Notes under the pieces: model-generated | Database searches by the model: none | What the model was told of the DNA's origin: nothing | The model's input: only the letters and a program-made list of their open reading frames with translations | Assembly: GCA_049472395.1 (NCBI GenBank) | Contig: JBLIRR010000072.1 | Span: 1 to 16,867, forward strand | DNA: 16,867 bases | Direction of reading: 5' to 3' | Source: JBLIRR01 sp049472395 | GTDB lineage: Bacteria; SZUA-182; DTGQ01; JBLIRR01 | Part shown: in pieces, positions 9,401 to 15,337 of the stretch | How the letters are laid out: each line of letters begins with the position of its first letter | Position numbering within the stretch: position 1 is the stretch's first letter | Translations under genes and position numbers: made by a program

Positions 9401-11261
9401 CCCCAGCGATAATCAAGGACGCTTCATACTCCAAGGTCTTCCGGAGGGTTCCTATTTTGTTAGTGTTTTATCGGGAAATAGCTATCAACCACAATACTAC
9501 TCTGGGGCGAGCACTCAAGAGGGAGCACAGATGGTGGCAGTTAGTAGTGCACAGACCGTAGATAACATCGATTTTAATCTGATTCAAGGAATGAGTATTG
9601 AAGGCAGTGTGCGGGATTCTTTAACCGGGGATGTCATAGCAAAGGGATGCAATGTTACGTTGCTGGATACGCAGATGAAGGAAATTAAAAACACCGGCTC
9701 AGATTCTTTAGGAAAGTATAAATTTATTGGTCTTCCTCCGGGGACCTACTATGTACAAGTCATGGATTATCGGGGAGAATACTATCAAGGCGGATATCGT
9801 GCGGAGGGGAGCGTTACTGAAAGACTCAATCCTATAATTATTTCTCAATCAATATCAAGGGAAAAAATTGATATTTCCTTATTTCCAAAGGCATCGCTCA
9901 GTGGGAAAATAGTGGATGAGCATGATCTTACGCCACTTGGCAATTTAGTTGTTATAGCCATTCCGGCAGAATATGATCCCCGTGCCACATCATCTTATGT
10001 CGCGCCTTCTCCTTATCTCGGATCTTATCCCCTGCCAGAGACTCCGGATATTATGAGTGCCGAACCTTATGCTTTTGATATGTCAGGTAGTCCGCCTATG
10101 GGTATTGGTGGTGGCGGGCCTTATAGCCCTTATGGTGCTTCTTTCCAACTGAAATTTGCTCTGACAGATGAGGATGGCACATATACCATAAAAAATTTAG
10201 AGGAAGGAGATTGCCGTATTCTAGCCTTAGATCCCGCCTATATTTATGAAGGAGAGTATTATAAGGATTTTTCTTTTGATCAGTGGGAGCAGGCAACTAT
10301 CATTCACATTAAGCGCTCGGAATCACACGAAGGAATCGATATGAAGCTTCATATAGGGGAAACTTACTCTGAAAAGGATGAATATCCATATATTCTTCTG
10401 CGGGATTATCAGCCTAGTTTTGGGTATATCGGTTCAAGTTCCGGATCATTTTCTTGGCAAGGTTCAGGAGGGAGTGGAGGGAGTGCAGCTTCTTATGGGA
10501 GTCCAGGTTTCCCTGCTTACCCGGGAGGCCCTGTAAGTGAGGATGTCTCTGTGGAAATCATCTCTGATCCGATCGACCAGCTCGCTGTTGGCCGTAGTTT
10601 TATCTACCAGGTTCAAGTGGCAGACGTGGATACGGAGATTTCCCTGGCGTATGCTTTAAAAAGAAATCCCGCAGGAATGACTATTGATCCTGAATCTGGT
10701 CTGATCCAATGGCAACCAACTCATGAAGATATCGGGAGTAGTATAGTTCAAGTGCACATTTCCGCCGGCAGTGATCTTATACTATTACAATCTGCGTTTC
10801 AATCCTTCCGCTTAGAGGTTGTTGAAGATCTCATACCGCCTGAAGATATTCAAAACCTTACCGCTCAGAAAGGGAACCGGCAGATTACGCTCTTGTGGAC
10901 TCCTTCTCAAAATAGGGCAGGAGATTTAACAGAACAGATTCTCTACATTGATGATGGCGCAGGATATGGGGAAGGGACAGGACTTGGGAAAGCTGTCACC
11001 ACCTATACAGTGACTAATTTGGAAAATGAAAAGAGTTACACATTTAAAATTACTACCCGCGATGACCTTGAAAATGAAAGTGCAGGAGCAATTGTGACGG
11101 CAATTCCTCAAGCACCTATTGGGGCCCAGCCCCCATTACCCTTGTTGTGGAATTATTCTAATATGAATTTCTGGGACATGATCAGCTTAAGGGGTAATAT
11201 GTGGAATTTCACAACCCAGAATGGAATTTTGGGGAATAACCTATCATCTTGGCCATGGTAA
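6468..11261 (+). CDS. Giant exported protein with ten carboxypeptidase-regulatory-like repeats, Ig-like and FN3 domains
   Basis: A 1597-aa exported protein. AAGGAG lies nine bases before the ATG at 6468; the signal peptide has a long basic start and likely cleavage after IIKA (residue 42). Ten CarboxypepD_reg-like (transthyretin/Cna-B type) units start near residues 46, 208, 324, 430, 567, 687, 792, 906, 1043 and 1143, each with G-x-I-x-D at the start, a (S/T)D-x-(D/E)G turn, a GL-x-x-G-x-Y turn and a final I-x-L-x-x-GG. Most carry a variable Pro/Tyr/Ser-rich insert between the same two strands. A Gly/Ser linker (about 1322-1355) leads to a putative-Ig (He_PIG-like) domain with the signature GMTIDPESGLIQWQP, an FN3 domain (about 1458-1548) and a Trp-rich tail ending SSWPW. 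No catalytic site is seen. Such repeat rods serve as adhesins or surface scaffolds; that role is inferred. It closes the block and is followed by a strong terminator. Confidence 0.85.
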   Translation: MNTYVKKVRAYRNIKVMAHRIIYLISFFFILSLFINPGIIKAENGIMGSIQGRITDQNGLPLANIEVLVAEVPESMRLYTPLAFLLPPFALEEEVDTMSADYYPYRYSSIDFPLPSIHRTLSKTDGTFLLSNIPRGKYSLWAYDPKNRGFIPAIFGIDEWIGPGLTRMGNREQETSNISAYDKNIPVSVGARAIVGPFDLVMEMGGTLSGRITDADDGTPIAGAKIGATHIVERHTYQSGPSSTEYRIVASDAEGNFILSGLPEGKYRLEVRDAEEYMVEEGYHYQWYEAPLEEEVETALGDIYTVLPGQVISGCNLTLHRGAEVFGTITNQANGEPIADVEVQFMCISSESDVISYYDIIKARSESDGTYHIAGLKAGAYVPLIPDTPGFKGIYYPDTRDMDHAQEILVKTRESVGPINFQLHPITPPGSIKGQIVDADTQIPLSGIKVNINTIYVEGQDDYMGGYIGQVSFEDFPPIPSPRMMLPPLTIYLPSSLTDSEGKFEFAGLLSGKFSLDISDPTGKYLPSYFPTIGDEWPAFRYLNYYIELSENKDIDDITIPLQRGGCLEGRVMDGSVPLAGVSVRVTKIAKANFPYPTIPAPYHLMYSSFVYSSFRNRGLTDTEGAFCLCGLEEGEYVVWAEDALGRGYKITFYSNQNKKDGKPQVLSLSPASTITGITIAMEIGATLSGTVVDTAGNHLANIPVELQLKEPATFFSEHIEEGMISGIFPSSSASTYTDEDGAYTLTGLFDGEYELMARVFESKYVSNCYSDITISSSDDNVADIVLSIGGIITGKITSTDGKPLSGITVQIAYDSMSMFPEDNETGDSEMSFCSLIYDPYFTTNPVYTAKDGTYRIKGLRDGTYKISAYDREGIYLQGDYPLGSVSVVEGEETSHIDVSLVMGGTIRGIIRDQATGSPVSGIVVLAEEKIEVNYNAQPAFGYAPMGENSVYGTTYYPGPYQSAVVPYPPAGRTYYSSPSDNQGRFILQGLPEGSYFVSVLSGNSYQPQYYSGASTQEGAQMVAVSSAQTVDNIDFNLIQGMSIEGSVRDSLTGDVIAKGCNVTLLDTQMKEIKNTGSDSLGKYKFIGLPPGTYYVQVMDYRGEYYQGGYRAEGSVTERLNPIIISQSISREKIDISLFPKASLSGKIVDEHDLTPLGNLVVIAIPAEYDPRATSSYVAPSPYLGSYPLPETPDIMSAEPYAFDMSGSPPMGIGGGGPYSPYGASFQLKFALTDEDGTYTIKNLEEGDCRILALDPAYIYEGEYYKDFSFDQWEQATIIHIKRSESHEGIDMKLHIGETYSEKDEYPYILLRDYQPSFGYIGSSSGSFSWQGSGGSGGSAASYGSPGFPAYPGGPVSEDVSVEIISDPIDQLAVGRSFIYQVQVADVDTEISLAYALKRNPAGMTIDPESGLIQWQPTHEDIGSSIVQVHISAGSDLILLQSAFQSFRLEVVEDLIPPEDIQNLTAQKGNRQITLLWTPSQNRAGDLTEQILYIDDGAGYGEGTGLGKAVTTYTVTNLENEKSYTFKITTRDDLENESAGAIVTAIPQAPIGAQPPLPLLWNYSNMNFWDMISLRGNMWNFTTQNGILGNNLSSWPW

Positions 11262-11285
11262 AATTCTTATAGATATTTTTTCTCT

Positions 11286-11322
11286 GAGGTGTCTTCATCA
11301 TTTGATGAAGGCACTTCTTTTT
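11286..11322 (+). terminator. Strong rho-independent terminator
   Basis: A 15-bp stem (GAGGTGTCTTCATCA at 11286-11300 with TGATGAAGGCACTTC at 11303-11317, two G-T pairs) has a two-base loop and is followed by TTTTTATTTT. It sits 24 bp after the stop of the 1597-aa gene and ends the exported-protein block. Its left arm is nearly the same as the hairpin at 3461. Confidence 0.9.
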
Positions 11323-11340
11323 ATTTTCCTCTATCAAAAA

Positions 11341-11382
11341 GACGCTGAGGACCACGGGCGTAAGCCCGTGGGTGAAAGCGTC
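11341..11382 (+). mobile_element. IS200/IS605-type end hairpin
   Basis: CCACGGGC (11352-11359) and GCCCGTGG (11364-11371) form a perfect stem around GTAA. An outer stem, GACGCT with AGCGTC (11377-11382), encloses it. Such subterminal hairpins are the DNA substrates of IS200/IS605-family TnpA, and this one lies 45 bp before a transposase stub of that family. It is GC-rich, unlike its AT-rich surroundings. A REP-like element is the alternative reading. Confidence 0.6.
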
Positions 11383-11427
11383 CCAGCGGATGATACAAGC
11401 AAAGAGGAAATGTGATAAGATTATGTA

Positions 11428-11547
11428 ATGGAAATGGAAATAAGATTAAGTGATCATGGAGCATATCATCACCAATACCATATAGTATGGATACCAAACT
11501 ATCGGAAGAGGATATTAAAGGGGGAATTAAAGGAGTATATTTTTTAG
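11428..11547 (+). pseudogene. tnpA: IS200-like transposase (Y1_Tnp) N-terminal stub
   Basis: A 39-codon frame starting MEMEIRLSDHG and containing HHQYHIVWIPNYRKRILKGE, the conserved opening of IS200/REP-associated TnpA proteins. It stops at TAG after EYIF. The family is usually about 130-150 aa; the HUH histidines and catalytic Tyr would lie in the lost part. No continuation is visible downstream, where the inverted repeat at 11561 begins. It is a dead remnant. Confidence 0.75.
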
Positions 11548-11560
11548 GATAAACTATAGA

Positions 11561-11778
11561 AATTGGTGCTCTTCCGCTAATACGTTGATTATAAATTTTT
11601 CTTTTTTAACATTTATAATTCAGTAGGTTATCTAAGCAATAAAGCAAATAAGAATCTGACGCTCGTTGTCTCATTTCGAAACAGTTAAAGAGATATATCC
11701 AATTTGTCAGATGCTTCCAAAAGATGGATTTTATTCACTTCCATTATCAAAGTATTAGTGGAAGAGCATCTGAAATTG
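11561..11778. repeat. MITE-like imperfect inverted repeat element
   Basis: The left arm core TGCTCTTCCGCTAATACG (continuing to 11592) matches the reverse complement of 11743-11768 at 23 of 26 positions. A second, shorter arm at 11700-11718 (CAATTTGTCAGATGCTTCC) also pairs with 11760-11778. The element is about 220 bp with no coding capacity and lies between the transposase stub and the vapC stop codon. It could be a non-autonomous element, or a structured tail of the vapBC transcript. No target-site duplication was found by eye. Confidence 0.45.
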
Positions 11779-11787
11779 CAGTTCAGG

Positions 11788-12171
11788 TTAAATAGATAAT
11801 TTCAAGAGATATTGCTTGAGCGGATAATGCTTAATATTTCGGGTTGCAATCTTACGATTATTTATAATCGCGCTTGCTAAGATCATACAATCAATGGCGG
11901 TAAACGCCGTTCCTTTTCTTCGATGATTGCGATATATCTCACCTCCTTTTTTGGTAATAGCAAGAGTAAGAGGTTCTATATTACACGCATTAATAAAGTT
12001 ATCAGTAGATTCGGCTTCTTTTTCTTTCATGCCGGCATAGAGTTCGTAAGTGGATAAAATACTAAAAAAAGCGGAATTTGTCTGCCACAAGGGGAGGATA
12101 AGATCCTTTGCATATTCATGGCCTCGGAGAAAATCAATAGCTATATCTGTATCAAGTAAAATGGTGCTCAT
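11788..12171 (-). CDS. vapC: VapC-type PIN-domain toxin ribonuclease
   Basis: A 127-aa PIN-domain protein, the usual length for VapC toxins, which cut tRNA or other RNA using Mg2+. The acidic cluster is visible: D7 in LLDTDIAIDFLRG, E43 in STYELYAG, D94 in TAIDCMILASA, and the ATRNIKHY motif (N112) at the fourth position. All residues expected for activity are present, so the toxin looks functional. Its ATG overlaps the antitoxin stop by four bases (ATGA), the normal coupled arrangement. The target RNA cannot be predicted. Confidence 0.9.
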   Translation of the reverse strand: MSTILLDTDIAIDFLRGHEYAKDLILPLWQTNSAFFSILSTYELYAGMKEKEAESTDNFINACNIEPLTLAITKKGGEIYRNHRRKGTAFTAIDCMILASAIINNRKIATRNIKHYPLKQYLLKLSI

Positions 12172-12386
12172 ATCTTTCTATCTTTTCTCAGATCATTTAC
12201 TATCTCAATACTATTGTTTCTGCTCTCTTCCCAACTTCCAAACGCTGATATAGCTTTTTTAATTTTTTCTTTTTTAAGATATTCTTCAAGTGCTTTTGTA
12301 ACTAAAGCACTGAAATTATCCGATACCTGATTTGAAAGAAGTATTAATTCTTCAGGTATAGTAATTGATTTTTTTACTAATTTCAT
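12168..12386 (-). CDS. vapB: VapB-like ribbon-helix-helix antitoxin
   Basis: A 72-aa small protein upstream of and overlapping vapC. The N-terminal strand KKSITIPEEL followed by two helices (FSALVTKALEEYLKKEKIKK) fits a ribbon-helix-helix DNA-binding fold. The C-terminal part (SWEESRNNSIEIVNDLR) would wrap the toxin. The start at 12386 is preferred: AAAGGG lies six bases before it, and the next upstream start (12452) falls inside the -35 element. It likely neutralises VapC and represses its own promoter, as in other VapBC pairs. Confidence 0.8.
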   Translation of the reverse strand: MKLVKKSITIPEELILLSNQVSDNFSALVTKALEEYLKKEKIKKAISAFGSWEESRNNSIEIVNDLRKDRKI

Positions 12387-12423
12387 TTCATACCCTTTGG
12401 CAATATAATCTAAGATGTATTGA

Positions 12424-12452
12424 ATTATACTACCAATAAGTAGCATTGTCAA
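12424..12452 (-). promoter_or_regulatory. Consensus sigma-70 promoter of vapBC with possible operator
   Basis: On the minus strand, TTGACA (12452-12447) and TATAAT (12429-12424) are both perfect and separated by 17 bp. The spacer carries TGCTAC...GTAGTA, an imperfect inverted repeat that could be the antitoxin operator. Strong promoter plus autorepression is typical for toxin-antitoxin operons. Confidence 0.85.
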
Positions 12453-12607
12453 GGTTTAGAAATTAAAACTTTTATATTTTGCGTGTGCACGAGCAATTAG
12501 TAACCAATCATATTAGAAAAATTTGTTTAAATAATTTTAATTTGACCAGCTGGTAAAAAATGATATGTGAAAATGAAAATTCATTTTATTAATTAATCAT
12601 ATTTATT

Positions 12608-12636
12608 TTGTATTAATATTTAATTAATTGTATAAT
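12608..12636 (+). promoter_or_regulatory. Sigma-70-like promoter facing the transglutaminase remnant and tail-fiber gene
   Basis: TTGTAT (12608-12613), a 17-bp spacer and TATAAT (12631-12636). The expected transcript start is near 12643. It is divergent from the vapBC promoter. The stretch 12453-12607 between them is AT-rich with a palindrome AAAATGAA/TTCATTTT (around 12573-12590) and no gene. The surroundings are nearly pure A/T, so a chance match is possible. Confidence 0.5.
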
Positions 12637-12700
12637 AACATTATTTCTTTAATATGAAATAAACTTAAAATGACTTTAAATAGAATTCCTTTTTTACGAG

Positions 12701-12966
12701 ATGAGGAACCATGCATACAAAAAATACAATCCATATAACACTGTTTACGCACTCTATGAGTGGTTAGCGAAGAATATACAATGACTGGGTTTCAAATTGA
12801 AGATAAAGGTGCTCTTTACGCTCTTAAGAAAATGCAGGATGGCTGCATTGAATGTGTCTCACTTTTTATGACCCTATGCCGTGAGGCGCATATTCCGGCA
12901 CAGATTATGAGCGGTTTAATCTGCCATAGAAACTGTGTTGTCACTGCAACCGATTTTCACAACTAA
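12701..12966 (+). pseudogene. Transglutaminase-like domain fragment, frameshifted and truncated
   Basis: The frame from ATG 12701 reads NPYNTVYALYEWLAKNIQ and stops at TGA (12782-12784). The next frame picks up without a gap as TGFQIEDKGALYALKKMQ, DGCIECVSLFMTLCREAH, IPAQIMSGLI and ends DFHN-stop at 12966. Together these match the bacterial transglutaminase core: the Cys of the G-x-C motif is visible as DGCIEC, followed by LCR-x-x-x-IPA. The catalytic His/Asp region that should follow (HxWAE type) is missing. One frameshift near 12770-12782 and a C-terminal truncation make this a remnant. Family call from pattern only. Confidence 0.65.
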
Positions 12967-13021
12967 TAATTATAAGAAGACTCAAACTTTAAAGAATGGC
13001 AAACTAGAAAAGGATGAAAAA

Positions 13022-14755
13022 ATGGGGAAAAGATATATAGGAACCATGACTTTAATTGTCGCAATAGTGTGTATGATTAGTTTTTCTGTGAGGGCTGTCC
13101 CTCCTTTTATCAATTATGAAGGCAAATTGACTGATTTAGCAGGTTCCCCCTTGAATGGGACCTATGAGATGATCTTTTATCTCTATGATATGGAGACTGG
13201 CGGCACTGCCCTCTGGAGTGAGCAACAGAGCGTAACGATTGGAGATGGAATCTTTAATGTGCGCCTTGGCGCTGCGCAATCCTTTCCTGCAGAAGCCTTT
13301 AATAATAATGAGCTCTATTTGGAGGTCACAATCAAAAAGTCCGTAACCGAGCCATTTGAAATTCTTTCCCCTCGCTATCGCCTTGTTTCAACTGCATTTG
13401 CAATCAAGGCACACGATGCTGATACGGTAGATGGCAAACATGCAAGTGAATTAGGGACAGGGGAAGGCCATTCTTTGGACGCGGCGGATAATGACCCAAC
13501 CGATGCACTATATGTGGACGATGAGGGCAATGTTGGCATCGGTACGACAGTTCCAGATGCTCCATTAGAGGTACACAAAGAAGGCACAGGTATACAAACT
13601 GCGTTAATACTAGAAAATACAAATAGTGCTGCTGAGGGTCAAGGTGTTCGTATGGATTTTAGAGGTTACAATGATGGAGGAATAGGTAGTATCAATGCTA
13701 TTTATGAGGAGGTTCCAGGGGACGGGATATTTGAAAATTCATGTATGACATTTACAACAAGAACTCATAATGGTGGTTCAGAAAAGATGAGAATCACGAG
13801 TTCGGGTAACGTCGGCATTGGTACGACGAATCCGACTCAAAAATTGCATGTTCGAGGAATGTGTCTGCTTCATGATAATCCGGGAGACGCTATTCAGTTG
13901 AAAGTTAGTGCAGGAAAAGACAGGACGTCATACATTCGATTCTGTGATGATGCAGATAGCGGGGGAGGAAATGGTTTTACAGTGGGACATTGTTTTGGAA
14001 ATATGGGAGCACATAATTTCTATGTGTATGATGCAGAAAATGCCCAAACAAGATTTTTAATAGACAATACCGGCAACGTCGGCATTGGCACGATGAGTCC
14101 TGATGCGAAACTAGATGTCGAAGGAAGAATTGAAGTAAGCACAAGCACCGATCAAGGTAGAATAGATTTTGGTGAAGGATCTCAAACAATTTTAAGTTCT
14201 GGTCAATACCATTTTAGAATACAAAATTGGGCAATTAATGAATATAAAGAGGTATTTTATGCACATCTCGGCAACGTGGGTATCGGTACGACGGATCCGG
14301 GGAGCTATAAACTTAATGTTGCCGGTACAGCCTATTGTACATCCGGGAGCTGGAGTGGTTCTGATGAGAGGTGGAAAAAAAATATTAAGCCTTTAGAAAA
14401 ATCTCTTGATAAAGTTAATCAACTTCAAGGAGTAACATATGAATGGAGGAGAGAGGCGTTTCCCGCACAAAACTTTCCAGAAGGAATGCAGATTGGTCTC
14501 ATTGCCCAGGATGTTGAGGATATTGTTCCTGAATGTGTTCAAACCAACGATGACGGGTATAAATCAGTATCATATGAGAAATTAACTGCAATTTTAGTCG
14601 AAGCTATTAAAGAACAACAGGGGCATATTGAAAAGTTACAGATGGAAGATGAAGTGTTGAGAATGGAAAATGAAATCTTAAAAATGCAAAATAAAAAATT
14701 AGGAGTTCTGATTGAGAAGTTAGCGACACGCATAGAGATATTAGAAAACAAATAG
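13022..14755 (+). CDS. Exported tail-fiber-like protein with S74 intramolecular chaperone domain
   Basis: A 577-aa exported protein. ATG 13022 has AAAGGA seven bases upstream and gives a signal peptide ending in VRA; the upstream in-frame ATG at 12935 lies within the transglutaminase remnant. Residues about 29-110 (INYEGKLTD...GTYEMIFYLYD...GIFNVRLG) form a domain often found at the start of such exported proteins. VDGKHASEL follows, then four GNVGIGT units (near residues 170, 262, 351, 417) of the trimeric beta-fiber type, about 90 residues apart. The S74 chaperone domain has the cleavage motif S447-D448 with K452 (SDERWKKNI), GLIAQDVE and YEKLTAILVEAIKEQ. A C-terminal coiled coil (LRMENEILKMQNKKL) completes it. 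In this family three chains trimerise and the chaperone cuts itself off. The signal peptide argues for a cell-surface fiber rather than a phage tail. Confidence 0.85.
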   Translation: MGKRYIGTMTLIVAIVCMISFSVRAVPPFINYEGKLTDLAGSPLNGTYEMIFYLYDMETGGTALWSEQQSVTIGDGIFNVRLGAAQSFPAEAFNNNELYLEVTIKKSVTEPFEILSPRYRLVSTAFAIKAHDADTVDGKHASELGTGEGHSLDAADNDPTDALYVDDEGNVGIGTTVPDAPLEVHKEGTGIQTALILENTNSAAEGQGVRMDFRGYNDGGIGSINAIYEEVPGDGIFENSCMTFTTRTHNGGSEKMRITSSGNVGIGTTNPTQKLHVRGMCLLHDNPGDAIQLKVSAGKDRTSYIRFCDDADSGGGNGFTVGHCFGNMGAHNFYVYDAENAQTRFLIDNTGNVGIGTMSPDAKLDVEGRIEVSTSTDQGRIDFGEGSQTILSSGQYHFRIQNWAINEYKEVFYAHLGNVGIGTTDPGSYKLNVAGTAYCTSGSWSGSDERWKKNIKPLEKSLDKVNQLQGVTYEWRREAFPAQNFPEGMQIGLIAQDVEDIVPECVQTNDDGYKSVSYEKLTAILVEAIKEQQGHIEKLQMEDEVLRMENEILKMQNKKLGVLIEKLATRIEILENK

Positions 14756-14768
14756 AAAAAGTTGAATA

Positions 14769-15254
14769 ATGAGAATCGCATCCATTTGCACCTTAATCAG
14801 TCTATGCCTACTATCATTTATGGGGCAAGGGCTATCTTTCGCTGAAATGTCAAGCACCTCATTTTGAAGCCCTGCTCAGATCATAAACAGTGGTGGAGAA
14901 CAAGGCTCTTCGGAGAATTTAAAGCTTATTGGCGAAGTGGGGCCCTGCACACCGTTTGGATTATCCCAGAGTACGAGTATTCAATGTGTCGCGGGTTTTA
15001 TTCCGCAACTGTCTGAAGTAAATCCCTATGCTCCGCACTTGTATGTCGAATCAGGAGAAAGCATTCAGGAGGCTATAGATGCTGCAGAAGATACGGATGT
15101 TATTATCGTTGAGCCGGGAACATATGAAGAGAATATTAATTATCTTGGGAAAGCCATTACCATTCAAAGTATTGATCCGGAAAATCCGGAAATTGTTGCC
15201 GCTACAATTATTGATAGAGGTCAGGCAGGAAGTTATAGGAATTTGCTTTTCTGA
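14769..15254 (+). pseudogene. Exported beta-helix (pectate-lyase-like) protein gene interrupted by in-frame TGA
   Basis: Starts 13 bp after the tail-fiber-like gene, so probably co-transcribed. The frame from ATG 14769 encodes a signal peptide (MRIASICTLISLCLLSF...FAEM) and stops at TGA 14865-14867. The same frame then runs on as SPAQIINSGGEQGSSENLKLIGEVG...GFIPQL, a recognisable exported-protein module (SP-x-IINSGG ... IG-x-VG ... GF). Next comes VESGESIQEAIDAA...VEPGTYEENINYLGKAITI, the first turns of a right-handed beta-helix of the NosD/pectate-lyase type. It ends abruptly at RNLLF-stop. Beta-helix proteins are normally several hundred residues, so the gene is broken twice. TGA is a normal stop elsewhere in the window, so recoding is unlikely. 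Confidence 0.75.
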
Positions 15255-15259
15255 CCCTG
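15238..15259. repeat. Right copy of the 22-bp direct repeat
   Basis: Identical to bases 1-22 of the window. It covers the last codons and stop of the truncated beta-helix gene plus a few bases. See the left copy at 1-22. Confidence 0.6.
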
Positions 15260-15311
15260 GAACGAGTTAAGTTATAGGAGTTATAGAAAAATGAGCGTAC
15301 TACCCCTCTGG

Positions 15312-15333
15312 CTGTAAAAAGTGCAATTTACAG
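15312..15333. terminator. Small inverted repeat between converging remnants
   Basis: CTGTAAA (15312-15318) and TTTACAG (15327-15333) pair perfectly around an eight-base loop. It lies downstream of the beta-helix remnant on the plus strand and downstream of the IS91 remnant on the minus strand. The stem is AT-rich and no clear T-run follows, so terminator function is weak. Confidence 0.25.
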
Positions 15334-15337
15334 ACCT

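Noticed and set aside
12387..12452. Longer vapB start at 12452
   Set aside because: The codon lies within the -35 hexamer, so it would not be transcribed.
12760..12780. Programmed frameshift in the transglutaminase fragment
   Set aside because: No slippery heptamer or stimulatory structure is seen, and the domain is also truncated at its end; decay is simpler.
13022..14755. Prophage tail-fiber gene
   Set aside because: It has a signal peptide and no phage structural, lysis or integrase genes are nearby.
14865..14867. Selenocysteine or alternative genetic code at TGA
   Set aside because: TGA ends intact genes elsewhere in the window (4073, 6349), the position is in a linker, and the gene is also truncated at its C-terminus.
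1..15259. A 15.2-kb integrated element bounded by 22-bp att sites
   Set aside because: No integrase is present, and the right copy sits at the end of a gene whose 5' part is inside the interval; duplication or an assembly break fits better.
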